Shown here in pieces: positions 1-9,463 of a stretch of DNA of 64,000 nt (its first letter is position 1; each line of letters opens with the position of its first letter). The stretch lies in the NCBI GenBank assembly GCA_948567375.1, contig OX419757.1:47306001-47370000 (forward strand), in the 5' to 3' direction. The stretch is from Lunularia cruciata. Its lineage: Eukaryota > Streptophyta > Marchantiopsida > Lunulariales > Lunulariaceae. Under the pieces are notes generated by a model. The model saw nothing but the letters and a program-made list of their open reading frames with translations. It was not told the origin of the DNA and made no database searches. The translations under genes were made by a program, and so were the position numbers.

Positions 1-918
1 GCTCAAAATCTCCTACTGGGATTCTTTGTTTCCCTGATCATTCTTTTCCACAAACTCCATCTTGGCAACTTGTTGAGATTTCCCATTCCTAAGTGGACAT
101 TCAACAATGCGATGTCCAACTTGGTGACAATAAAAGCAACCTCCATTTTGTCATAATCTTTCTTTATCTGCTATGCCAAGTGGTCTTTGTTGGATAGTAT
201 CAATCTCCATTGGTACCGGTTCTTCCACTCATGCGTAGTGTATTGGTAGGCTTTGTGCAGGTCGAGGTCGAGACGAATTTGTCGCAACCAAGGAATCAAA
301 ACGCTCAGCCAATTGCATAGCTTCTTCTACGTTTTGTGGCTCCCGCATGGTCACCTCCAATTTGGTTTGTGACTTCAATCCTCACACAAATTGATCCAGA
401 ACTTCACCTTCTTGGATATCTGGAATTTGCATGATGATGTTCTGAAATTGTGTGATGTAGCTTCTCACTGAGCCAATCTGCCTCAACTCCGCCAATTTAT
501 CTCATGCGGCTCGGGTGGCATTTATCGTTTGAAATTGACCAAGTATTGCATCTTTGAATTCTACCCATGTCAAAATTGGTGTAACAATTTGTAGTTTAGC
601 TCTTTCTACTCGAAATCACCACCAAAGTTTTGCCATGCCATCCAATTGGCTAGAAGCCAAGAGAATTTGTTTCCGCTTGTCTTGAAGCTTGGTGGCTTCA
701 AAGTAACGTTCGCAATTAAACAAAAAATTCTCCACTGTGCCTAGAAGATTCTTGCCTTCAAACACCTTGGGTTTTGGAAATCGAATGCAATCTTCTCCAT
801 CTCGAATTGGCACTCTGTCTATCTGTTCTCGTCGTTGCTAGTCTTGTTCATCCAACAATCGAGTAAGATGCTTGATTTGTTATTGCATTGCAAGGATAAC
901 ATCCGGTATTACCGTCAT
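1..918 (-). pseudogene. gag pseudogene of element A
   Basis: Start ATG is at 918-916, reading MAVIPDV-like in the sister copies (MTVIPDV here). The capsid segment with VFEGKN, ERYFEA and LDGMAKLWW lies at 616-813. A stop (TAG) follows the DEQD residues and further disruptions lie to the left. The zinc-knuckle region is reached at about 140-170, near the window edge. Gag packages the element RNA into virus-like particles in the cytoplasm. The assignment rests on collinearity with gag in B, C and D; this copy cannot make a full protein. Confidence 0.8.
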
Positions 919-1176
919 TGCTACTACTCTATTCCACTACACTCAATTTATCTAGTTGATTAACACATAGATACAACACGTCCATAATTCTCCATAAGTT
1001 ACAACTGGAAGTATCAAGGGTTCTTCTAACACGGTGATCATATAAAGAAAATCCTGCCCAAAATGCAAGGTGATGAATTGTGTGAAACGATGCTTTGGTA
1101 ATATTTGGACATGAAATTCCCAATGGTTTGGTGGAAGTGGATTTGGTGGTCCATAAATTCCATCCATCCCATTCTT

Positions 1177-1188
1177 GCTCTGATACCA
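1177..1188 (-). other. Primer-binding site of element A (initiator tRNA-Met)
   Basis: Minus strand reads TGGTATCAGAGC one base inside the 5' LTR. It is complementary to the 3' end of plant initiator tRNA-Met, the usual primer for plant Ty3/Gypsy minus-strand DNA synthesis. It fixes the orientation of the element. Confidence 0.93.
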
Positions 1189-1189
1189 A

Positions 1190-1638
1190 TGTAAAAGACC
1201 GAATCCGAGGAGAGAAATAGAATAATGGAAACTCACATTGGGACACTTGAATGAGGGAAAACTCCAAATGCCTAGCATGAACTTTGGCTTTGGTATTTAT
1301 AGGTAGCACACAAGGCCCTTGAGAAGCTTCTCAAGAAGCTTCCTCAAGCCGCTTTCTTAGAGTGCAAGCCAAGTTAGCTAGGAAGCTTCTCAAGAAGCTT
1401 CCTTCTAGAAGCCACCTACTTGGCGTGCAAGCTAAGCTAGTTAGAAGCTTCTAGAAGCTTCCTTCTAGAAGCTACTTACTTAAGGTGCAAGCTAAGCTAA
1501 CCGGGAAGCTTCCCAAGAAGCTTCCTAGATACTTCCGGAATATTCTAGGCTACTTTGTCTTATGTGCTACTTCGTAAGCCCGACTTCTTCATCGCTAAAC
1601 TCTCGACTAACTTTGTTGCTAAACTCCATATTGTTATA
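1190..1638 (-). repeat. 5' LTR of element A (449 bp)
   Basis: On the minus strand it runs from TATAACAATATGG to CTTTTACA; the first dinucleotide is decayed (TATAAC where the sisters have TGTAAC). It holds a TATAAATA-type box (plus-strand tatttata near 1297) with the GAA/TTC clusters of U3 upstream. It is about 23 bp longer than the LTRs of B and C because of an extra CTAAACT-containing repeat near its minus-strand start. Confidence 0.92.
1444..1545 (-). promoter_or_regulatory. Heat-shock-element cluster in U3 of LTR A
   Basis: GAAGCTTCTAGAAGCTTC (1444-1461) is a perfect GAAnnTTCnnGAAnnTTC array, followed by TTCtaGAA. TTCCGGAATATTC (1533-1545) is a perfect TTCnnGAAnnTTC array. These match the plant heat-shock-factor consensus and lie upstream of the TATA box. 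Function is inferred from motif and position. Confidence 0.7.
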
Positions 1639-2991
1639 GTAAGGCCCTATTAACTATCCATATAGACTATCATCTCATGAGTTAGAGAAATGCAAGGCTC
1701 AAATTGAGGATATGGTAATGAAAGGGTATATCCAACCCAACATATCACTATATGGGGCTCTTGTCTTATTTATGAAGAAGGACAGTATAATACGCATATG
1801 TATTGGCTATCAAGGCCTAAATCAGGCCCCAATGAAGAACAAATACCTATTATCACACATAGATGACTTGTTCAATCAATTCAATGAGGCAAAACACTTC
1901 ACCAAACTTGATCTAGGATGCGGCTATAACCAAATTAGGATCACAAAGGAAGATGTACACAAAAATGCCTTTCAAACAAGGTATGATCACTTTGAGTACT
2001 TGGTGATGCTATTGTCCTTGCTAATGCACCAACCACTTTCATGAGTTTGATGAATGATATATTTTGTCCATTCTTGGATAAATCTATTATCATTTTCCTT
2101 GACAACATCTTAATCTAGAACATAACAATGAAAGAGGACAAGCAACATCCATGAGAAGTCCTCTAGATTCTATGGCAAGTCCTCTAGATTCTACAATAGA
2201 ACAAATTGTATGCTAAAGTCTCAAAGGTCAAGTTTTGCAAGTATGAAGTAGACTACTTGGGCATGGAGTAAGTGCAAAAGGTATCTAGGTATTAATAGAT
2301 AAAATAGAGGTCATTTAGAAATGGAGTGCCCTAGAAGATAAGAGTCAACTCAAGAGTCTCTTGGGATTGACAAGGTTCTATTGTCAATTTATCAAGAACT
2401 TCTCCAAGGTCACACAACCTCTAATAACACTACTTGGCAAATGGAAGAAGTGGATATGAGGAACCACATAAGAATTGGGCTTTTAGGAATTGAATGATGT
2501 ATTACTACAAGCACTAATCTTGAAATAGCATGACACAAAATGTCCAATCAAGTTGGCTATAGATACATCAAGCATTGTGATAGGAGCAATCCTACAATAG
2601 GAATGGAATGATAGATTGCAATAGTTGCATATTTCCCTTGAAATTTATTATCGATAGAGCGTAACTATCACACAACCAAATGAGAAGAGTTGGCTATTGT
2701 CCTTTGCAACCAAGCATTAGAAGCACTATTTTGGTGAGAAGGCATTTTTAATGAAGAAAAACCACAAACCTCTAGTCTACCTCAAGACATAACTTTAAAG
2801 ATCTATCTTGTTGATAAATTTTTTGGTTAGAGTGTAGACAATGGTTCAACATGACAATCACATTTTTGGAAAGCAAGAAGCAACTTGCAGATGCATTCAT
2901 CTAAATGCTTATGGTGAAGAATTTGGTGATAGAGGTCATGATGAACCCATAATTTTGTCCAAGGATTCTTATTACTAGAAAAAGACTGATC
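1639..2991 (+). pseudogene. Reverse transcriptase-RNase H pseudogene of E1
   Basis: Recognisable RT segments include YIQPNISLYGA, CIGYQGLNQAP, FTKLDLGCGYNQIRI and FQTRYDHFEYLVM (1712-2018). The catalytic box reads F-L-D-N (2095-2106) because the second Asp codon is AAC instead of GAC, so it is catalytically dead as well as frameshifted. RNase H remnants follow, ending in FNMTITF and KKQLADAFI near 2850-2900, just before element B. The closest relative in the window is the RT of E3. Confidence 0.8.
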
Positions 2992-2996
2992 CATAG
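2992..2996. repeat. Target-site duplication CATAG, left copy (element B)
   Basis: CATAG immediately left of LTR 2997-3422 and again at 8647-8651 right of LTR 8221-8646. A 5-bp duplication is what Ty3/Gypsy integrases make. Removing B and one copy restores E1 reading through this point. Confidence 0.9.
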
Positions 2997-3422
2997 TGTA
3001 AAAGACCGAATCCAAGGAGAGAAATAAGAGAATGGAAACTCACATTGGGACACTTGAATGAGAGAAAACCCCGAATGCCTAGCATGAGCTATGGCTTTGG
3101 TATTTATAAGTAGCATACAAGGCCCTTGAGAAGCTTCTCAAGAAGCTTCCTCAAGCCGCTTTCTTAGAGTGCAAGCCAAGTTAACTAGGAAGCTTCTCAA
3201 GAAGCTTCCTTCTAGAAGCCGCCTACTTGGCGTGCAAGCTAAGCTAGTTGGAAGCTTCTAGAAGCTTCCTTCTAGAAGCTACTTACTTAAGATGCAAGCT
3301 AAGCTAACCAGGAAGCTTCCCAAGAAGCTTCCTAGATACTTCTGGAATATTCTAGGCTAATTTGTCTTATGTGTTACTTCTTGAGCCCAATTGACTTCGT
3401 CGATAAACTCCATATTGTTACA
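2997..3422 (-). repeat. 3' LTR of element B
   Basis: Minus strand runs from TGTAACAATATGG to CTTTTACA. The TATA box TATAAATA is at 3101-3108 (minus), and U3 is full of GAAGCTTC palindromes. The gag-pol frame enters this LTR through the polypurine tract and stops about 65 bp inside it. Confidence 0.93.
3251..3352 (-). promoter_or_regulatory. Heat-shock-element cluster in U3 of LTR B
   Basis: GAAGCTTCTAGAAGCTTC (3251-3268) followed by cTTCtaGAA gives up to six alternating GAA/TTC units. TTCTGGAATATTC (3340-3352) is a second perfect three-unit element. Both lie upstream of the TATA box on the minus strand. The same motifs occur in the 5' LTR of B at 8475-8501. Confidence 0.7.
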
Positions 3423-4262
3423 TATTCCCCCGCCGCTAGTTGGTGACGTCCTCGTCGCCAGTGAAGCTTTGAATTCCTGGATGGCCATCTGTGCATTTTG
3501 GAGGTGAGAAAGAGGTTCCCTGGTGGCATCATGAAGGGGATATCCTTTCCAAAGGACCTTGTACTCCGTATGTTGGCGACGGCCTTGTTGAATGTGGCGA
3601 CGCGCAAGAATACGATCAACTTTGTACTCTTCATGATCATTGATAGGGATAGGAAGAGGGGGAAGTTGGACTCGAGAGGAAAAGGAAGAGGGGTTAGGAA
3701 CAAAGGGTTTCAACTTGGAAACATGAAAGACAGGATGGATACGCATGTCACAAGGCAAGGCAAGACGATAAGCAACATGAGTGACAATTTGGGTGATATC
3801 AAAGGGTCCTATCCAATTAGGAGCAAGTTTACAAACTTGGGTATCAAGTGGGAGAGGGAGGTTACTAGAGGACAGCATGACTTAATCACCGACTTCAAAG
3901 GTGAGATTGCGATGATGGTGGTCTGCATATTGGTTTTGGCGATTCTGAGCAACAAGGAGGTGAGACTTGGCTTGTTGGAGAGATTGGGATATAGTGGTCA
4001 AGAATGTGGAAGTATGAGGAAACTGAGATGGAGGGGGAGCAAGAAGAGAATCTGGAACAAGCGGATCTTGGCCAAAATTGAGAAAGAAAGGAGAGAATCC
4101 GGTGCTTGCCTGTTTGGAATTGTTGTAGGCAAATTTGGCAGCGGCAAGACATTCATCCCAATTGGTATGGTGGACATTGACAAAGGCACGCAACATATCC
4201 TCCAATGTGCGATTTGCATGTTTGGTTTGTCCATCAGTTTGAGGATGATAGGCCGTGGACAA
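3357..4262 (-). pseudogene. Integrase C-terminal half and chromodomain of element B
   Basis: From 4262 leftward: STAYHPQTDGQT, NRTLEDML (catalytic Glu of the DDE core), FAYNNSK and the GPY/F-like module (LAPNWIGPF, HPVFHVSKLKPF). A chromodomain follows with EYKVDRILARR and EYKVLWKGYP. Chromodomains bind methylated histone H3 and steer chromovirus integration to heterochromatin. One stop separates two long open segments (3882-4262 and 3357-3878). The last segment runs through the polypurine tract into the LTR. Confidence 0.88.
3423..3436 (-). other. Polypurine tract of element B
   Basis: Minus strand reads GCGGCGGGGGAATA directly before the 3' LTR (TGTAAC). It is the RNase H-resistant primer for plus-strand DNA. 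It also encodes Ser-Gly-Gly-Gly-Ile near the end of the gag-pol frame. Confidence 0.88.
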
Positions 4263-4283
4263 AGCAAGCTTGGTGCCGAGTAT

Positions 4284-5510
4284 CTAGAAGAGTGCTTGCC
4301 AAAACTTCTCGGTAAACCGAGGATCACGGTCGGAGATGAGTACACGTGGCATTCCATGATGCTTGAAAACATTGTCAAAGTAGATTTGCGCTAAGGTTGG
4401 AGCATCCACGGTATCATAGGTTGGTGCCAAGAGGATTTGCTTACTAAGCTTATCCACAAACACCATGATGGCGGTGTGTCCTTGTTTTGTCTTTGGCATG
4501 GATGTGATGAGATCCAAGCTCACATGCTCCCAACGAGCTGATGGAACGGCAAGCGGTTGAAGGATTCTACCCGGCTTCAGGTTGCTGGGCTTGTTACGTT
4601 GGCAGCTCTCACACGATCGGACAAATTCTTGAACATCCCGTGTCATGTTGGGCCACCACCATTGACGTTGGAGGGTACCCAAGGTCTTGTCCACACCCAT
4701 GTGACGAGCGATGGGTAAATCATTGGCTTCTTGAAGGCGCACAAGTCGAAGATTACCTTTGGCTGGAACATAGATCCGGTCCGCATGGAATAGAAGGCCT
4801 TCCTTGAAGGAGAAGGTGTTGTACTCCTTGTCACCTATTGTTAGCCGACCATGTACCATTTGGAAGAAGGGATCTTGTTGTAGAGCTAACTGAAACTTAT
4901 TATGAATCTTGGGATCAATTGACACCGTTGTAATTGCTACCGCAATGAGAGGAAGAGACTTTAAATCAGGTTGTCGTGATAGAGCATCAAGGATGACATG
5001 GAACCGACCTGGTTTGTACTCAAGTTTGATGTCAAACAATTGGAGTTGCTCTTCCCATTGATGATGTCGACTCTTCATGTGCTCTAGGTGTAAGGTCTGC
5101 AACAATGGCTTGTGATCAGTTTGCATGATCACTTGTTTCCCCAAGAGATAATGCCTCCATACCTTGGTGGCATATACCATTGCAAGTGGTTCTTGATCTT
5201 GAGCAGAGTAATTTCTTTCAGCTGTATTTAGTCGGCAAGACACAAAGGCAATGGGATGTAGCCCATCTGGAAATTCTTGTTGCAACACAGCTCCAATTGC
5301 AAAGTTAGAAGCATCAAAATCAACCACACAAGGTAGTTGAGGATCATATGGTTGAAGAATGGGTCTTGAAGACACCATATGCTTTAACTTCTGGAATGCT
5401 TCTTCATGCTTGGTGTTCCATTGGAAGCTTGAGTTCTTTCCCAAGAGGTCAGTTAATGGTGCAGCCACGTGAGCATAATAATGGATGAACCGTCGGTAAA
5501 AACTGGCCAA
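4284..5510 (-). pseudogene. RNase H and integrase N-terminal part of element B (408 codons open)
   Basis: Starts in the RT-RNase H connection (FYRRFIHYYAHVAAPLTDLL). RNase H residues are visible: CVVDFDASNFAIGAVL, NYSAQDQEPLAMVYA, TDHKPLL and the terminal DALSRQ. The integrase zinc domain follows (H-x3-H in the IARHMGVDKTL stretch, CESCQRNK), then the first two catalytic Asp positions (SLDLITS, LISDRDPRF). The frame stops at 4284 just after FWQALF. It was separated from the next segment by a small lesion. Confidence 0.88.
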
Positions 5511-6253
5511 TCCATTGAATGCTCGTACTTCGGTAGCATCCTTTGGGGTTGGCCAATCAGTAATGGCTTGATCTTCTCTTCTTCCATCTTGATCCCCTCT
5601 GATGAGATCTTATGACCCAAGAAGGTAACCTCTTTTTGCCAAAAAGCACACTTTGACTTCTTGTAGTAAAATTTCCAATGTCGTAGTCGTCTTAGGACTT
5701 CTCGCACATGATTCTTGTGTTTTGCCTTTGTCCTACTATAGATTAAGATATCATCTAAGAACACTACCACGGGCTGATCCAATAGTCCCTCCAACACCCG
5801 ATGCATTTGATCCATGAAGACAGGTGGAGCATTAGTGAGTCCAAAAGGTAGAACTCTCCACTCAAAATGTCCATACCTTGTGCAAAAGGTAGTCTTTTGC
5901 ACGTCCTCTCCTTCAATAGGAATTTGCCAATAGCCGCTACAAAGATCTAGCTTGGAAAAGTAGCGTGCTCCACTTAATTGATCAAGTAGGTCATTGATCC
6001 GAGGCAAGGGATATGCATTCTTCACAGTTTGCTTATTGAGCCCACGGTAATCAATAAAGAAATGAAGTCCTCCATCCTTCTTTGGGACTAATAGTACCGG
6101 TGCTCTCCACGGAGAGGTAATATGTCGTATGAAATCCTTCTCCAACAACTTTGTAAGTGTTGTTCTCAAATCCTCCAACTCCTTTGGTGAGAGCCAATAG
6201 ATTGGTCTACTCACTGAAGTACTCCCTAGCAATAACTCGATCTTGAAGGGCAT
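5453..6253 (-). pseudogene. Reverse transcriptase of element B
   Basis: Contains [81 protein letters not shown] and the catalytic FLDD box, then FLGHKISSEGI. This is the usual Ty3/Gypsy RT order (fingers to thumb). The frame differs by one from the following RNase H segment, with which it overlaps at 5453-5510. A frameshift near 5550 therefore inactivates the copy. Confidence 0.9.
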
Positions 6254-6256
6254 ACC

Positions 6257-7030
6257 TCAATCAGAGGGTAATCCCTTTGGCAGATCATCCGGAAACACAT
6301 CTGCAAACTCCTGAACTATCTGATCAACCGTTGCTTGATGCGGCACTTGGCCCTCCTCAGATTGTGCTTGTGCAATTGGCTTGATCCACACTATGAATAC
6401 AGACTTATCTCCCTCCAAAGCTTGCTCTATGGCTGCTTCATTAACAAACTTCCCTTCTAGAAACTCATCTCTCTTCCAAGCTTGCTCCATGGTTGCCTTC
6501 CTGGCAAACTTCCCATCTTGGGACTCATCTCCCTTCCAGATTTGCTCTATGGCTAGCTTCTCAACAAACTTCCCATGTTGGGACTGACAATTCTTAGGTG
6601 CCTTACTCAAAGGTGCTAGACAACCTAATCGGAAATTCCTACCTTGGTGTTGTACTTGAATTTGACGTCGGGTCCAATCAAATTGAACCTTGACATTCAA
6701 GCCAAGGTAGACCTAGAATGATATCATAGTGTAGAGGTGCCACTACAAACCTCATACACTCCAAATACTCCTTCCTAATCTTGAAGTAATAGGATGCAAG
6801 GTGCGGAATGCAGAACCTTTTCTACAATCCACCATCATCAAACTACTTCCAATCACTGGCTTGTAGGAATACTCAATTCCTTTGCTACTTGCATAGACAT
6901 GCAATTCTCTAAACTTCCAGAATCAACCAAAATCCTACAACCCCGATTCGATATTGTACCTTGCAAGTGAAGCAAACTTGCATAGGTCGAGCCTTCAATC
7001 CCATTGGAACTTATCAAGCTCCCAGTAGGC
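6257..7030 (-). pseudogene. Protease region and 20-residue spacer repeats of element B
   Basis: The protease (about 6720-7030) resembles the better-preserved one in D but has small deletions (for example near 6870), so only pieces read. The open part (6257-6700) contains KVQFDWTRRQIQVQHQGRNF and then three ~20-residue units with GKFV/GKFA and WKGDES/WKRDE cores, ending in [11 protein letters not shown] before RT. The role of the repeats is unknown. Confidence 0.8.
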
Positions 7031-7033
7031 GGC

Positions 7034-7949
7034 TCAAAATCTCCTACTGGGATTCTTTGTTTCCCTGATCATTCTTTTCCACAAACTCCATGTGGGCAAC
7101 TTGTCGAGATCGCCCATTCCTAAATGGACATTCAACAATGCGATGTCCAACTTGGTGATAATAAAAGCAACCTCCATTTTGTCATAATCTTTCTCTATCT
7201 GCTGTGCCAAGTGGTCTTTGTTGGATAGCATCAATCTCCATTGGTACCGGTTCTTCCACTCGTGCGTAGTGTACTGGTAAGCTTTGTGCAGGTCGAGGTC
7301 AAGACGAATTTGTCGCAACCAAGGAATCAAAACGCTCAGCCAATTGCATAGCTTCTTTTACGTTTTGTGGCTCCTGCATGGTCACCTCCAATTTGGTTCG
7401 TGACTTCAATCCTTGCACAAATCGATCCAAAACTTCACTTTCTTGGATATCTGGAATTTGCATGATGATGTTCTGAAATTGTGTGATGTAGCTTCTCATT
7501 GGGCCAATCTGCCTCAACTCCGCCAATTTATCTCGTGCGGCTCGGGTGGCATTTATCCTTTGAAATTGACCAAGTATTGCATCTTTGAATTCTACCCATG
7601 TCAAAATTGGTGTAACAATTTGTAGTTCAGCTCTTTCTACTCAAAATTGCCACCAAAGTTTTGCCACGCCATCCAATTGGCTAGAAGCCAAGAAAATTTC
7701 TTTCCACTCGTCTTGAAGATTGGTGGCTTCAAAGTAACGTTCGCAATCAAACACAAAATTCTCCACTGTGCTTGGAAGATTCTTGCCTTCAAACACCTTG
7801 GGTTTTGGAAATTGAATGCAATCTTCTCCATCTTGAACTGGCGCTTTGTCTTTCTTTTCTCGTCGTTGCTGGTCTCGTTCATCTAACAATCAAGTAAGAT
7901 GCTTGATTTGTTGTTGCATTGCAAGGATAACATCCGGTATTACCGCCAT
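7034..7949 (-). pseudogene. gag of element B
   Basis: The frame starts at ATG 7949-7947 (MAVIPDVILAMQQQIKHLT). A TGA stop follows at the codon where element A has CGA, a probable C-to-T change. Capsid segments are KPKVFEGKNLPSTVENF, ERYFEATN, WVEFKDAILGQFQ and LRQIGPMRSYITQFQ. The zinc knuckle is near 7165-7205, where the second Cys has become Tyr (CFYYHQVGHRIVEC). The zinc knuckle normally binds genomic RNA. Confidence 0.85.
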
Positions 7950-8207
7950 CGCTACTACTCTATTCCACTACACTCAATTTATCTAGTTGATTAACACATA
8001 GATACAACATGTCCACCGTTCTCCATAAGTTACAACTAGAAGTATCAAAGGTTCCTCTGACACGGTGATCATATGTAGAAAATCCTGCCCAAAGCGCAAG
8101 GTGATGAATTGTGTGAAACAATGCTTTGGTAATATCTGGACATGAAAGTCCCAATGGTTTGGTGGAAGTGGATTTGGTGGTCTATAAATTCCATCCATCC
8201 CATTCCT

Positions 8208-8219
8208 GCTCTGATACCA
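8208..8219 (-). other. Primer-binding site of element B (initiator tRNA-Met)
   Basis: TGGTATCAGAGC on the minus strand, one base downstream of the 5' LTR end at 8221. Confidence 0.95.
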
Positions 8220-8220
8220 A

Positions 8221-8646
8221 TGCAAAAGATCGAATCCGAGGAGAGAAATAGGAGAATGGAAACTCACATTGGGACACTTGAATGAGGGAAAACTCCAAAT
8301 GCCTAGCATGAGCTTTGGCTTTGGTATTTATAAGTAGCATACAAGGCCCTTGAGAAGCTTCTCAAGAAGCTTCCTCAAGCCGCTTTCTTAGAGTGCAAGC
8401 CAAGTTAACTAGGAAGCTTCTCAAGAAGCTTCCTTCTAGAAGCCGCCTACTTGGCGTGCAAGCTAAGCTAGTTGGAAGCTTCTAGAAGCTTCCTTCTAGA
8501 AGCTACTTACTTAAGATGCAAGCTAAGCTAACCGGGAAGCTTCCCAAGAAGCTTCCTAGATACTTCTGGAATATCCTAGGCTAATTTGTCTTATGTGTTA
8601 CTTTGTGAGCCCAACTGACTTCGTCGATAAACTCCATATTGTTACA
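8221..8646 (-). repeat. 5' LTR of element B
   Basis: 426 bp, the pair of 2997-3422. Minus strand TGTAACAATATGG to GATCTTTTGCA. TATA box at 8325-8332 (minus). A perfect GAA/TTC heat-shock array is at 8475-8492. The second array, near 8558, has lost its last unit (TTCTGGAATATCC). Confidence 0.93.
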
Positions 8647-8651
8647 CATAG
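8647..8651. repeat. Target-site duplication CATAG, right copy (element B)
   Basis: Matches 2992-2996. E1 coding sequence resumes here. Confidence 0.9.
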
Positions 8652-8796
8652 CTTGTAGGAGCTCAATCATCCAAAGGGGTAACTAGTACCCAAGAACTCA
8701 CTTTCCATTATCACAAGTTATATATCTTGGATGTCCAAGACCTTAGAACCACCATCCTAGCAAAATGTTATGATTCTACCTTTGTAGGTCATGTTG
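8652..8796 (+). pseudogene. E1 RNase H-integrase linker fragment
   Basis: Reads AQSSKGVTSTQELTF and DLRTTILAKCYDS, aligning with the same linker in E3 (AQSSKGVTSTQGLTF, ELRTTILAEWHDS on the minus strand near 45370-45460). It joins the RNase H fragment left of B to the integrase fragment right of insert X, which proves that B and X interrupt one older element. Confidence 0.85.
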
Positions 8797-9031
8797 TTGT
8801 GTTGTGGTTTGTGTAGCCCATGAAAAAGGAAACTAGTTTGGTTTATCTCCATAAAGATCAAGTAGGTTGTATGACAGATCCCACGGTTGAGTTATTGCTA
8901 TGTGAGCAATCTATATACATGTATATAATTGACCGCATGGATTATGGTCTTGTCCTCTTTAAGGGTTCTTGTATATATAGGTGGTGGAGACTTGAGAGAG
9001 AGGGGTGTTTAGTTTGAGGAGTCTTAAGAAG

Positions 9032-9036
9032 GAGGA
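9032..9036. repeat. Target-site duplication GAGGA, left copy (element C)
   Basis: GAGGA at 9032-9036 and 14679-14683 flank the two LTRs of C exactly. Confidence 0.9.
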
Positions 9037-9463
9037 TGTTAAAGACCGAAACCAAGGAGAGAAATAGGAGAATGGAAACTCACATTGGGACACTTGAATG
9101 AGGGAAAACTCCAAATGCCTAGCATGAGCTTTGGCTTTGGTATTTATAGGTAGCACACAAGGCCCTTGAGAAGCTTCTCAAGAAGCTTCCTCAAGCCGCT
9201 TTCTTAGAGTGCAAGCCAAGTTAACTAGGAAGCTTCTCAAGCAGCTTCCTTCTAGAAGCCGCCTACTTGGCATGCAAGCTAAGCTAGTTAAAAGCTTCTA
9301 GAAGCTTCCTTCTAGAAGCTACTTACTTTAAGGTGCAAGCTAAGCTAACCAGGAAGCTTCCCAAGAAGCTTTCTAGATACTTCCGGAATATTCTAGGCTA
9401 ATTTGTCTTATGTGCTACTTTGTGAGCCTGACTGACTTTGTCACTAAACTCCATATTGTTACA
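9037..9463 (-). repeat. 3' LTR of element C
   Basis: Minus strand TGTAACAATATGG to CTTTAACA. U3 has GAAGCTTC palindromes; the array here is partly decayed (TTAAAAGCTTCTAGAAGC). TTCCGGAATATTC near 9381-9393 is intact. Confidence 0.92.

Larger units (their letters stand above)
1..1638 (-). mobile_element. Chromovirus-family Ty3/Gypsy element A, 5' part (cut by window edge)
   Basis: Minus-strand copy of the same family as elements B, C and D. Only the 5' LTR (1190-1638), the primer-binding site and most of gag lie in the window; protease, pol and the 3' LTR are off the left edge. Its LTR is 449 bp, like D, whereas B and C have about 426 bp, so A and D form a subgroup. It is inserted in the pol gene of the plus-strand relic E1: the flank from 1639 (GTAAGGCCC) continues E1 at a point where the homologous element E3 reads TGTAAGGCCC. 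The partner target duplication is outside the window. Confidence 0.92.
2997..8646 (-). mobile_element. Complete chromovirus-type Ty3/Gypsy element B (5.65 kb)
   Basis: It has two 426-bp LTRs, an initiator tRNA-Met primer-binding site, a polypurine tract, matching 5-bp target duplications and the order gag-PR-RT-RH-IN-chromodomain on the minus strand. Gag, RNase H, integrase and chromodomain share one frame. Protease/RT is one base out and frame is restored in RNase H, so the ancestor had a single gag-pol frame of about 1,530 codons. The LTRs differ at roughly a dozen positions by eye, mostly transitions, indicating a fairly young insertion. Overall length, LTR size and chromodomain fit chromoviruses such as the Reina/Galadriel groups; the exact clade is not proven. 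Confidence 0.93.

Noticed and set aside
1320-1530. HindIII-like palindromes in LTRs as hairpin terminators or recombination sites
   Set aside because: The GAA/TTC spacing, position upstream of the TATA box and presence in every LTR fit heat-shock elements better.
3498-4394. 298-codon open frame on the plus strand
   Set aside because: Exactly antisense to integrase of element B; equivalents at 9572-10432 and 25061-25978 lie opposite integrase of C and D. The protein is a shadow of codon usage with no domain.
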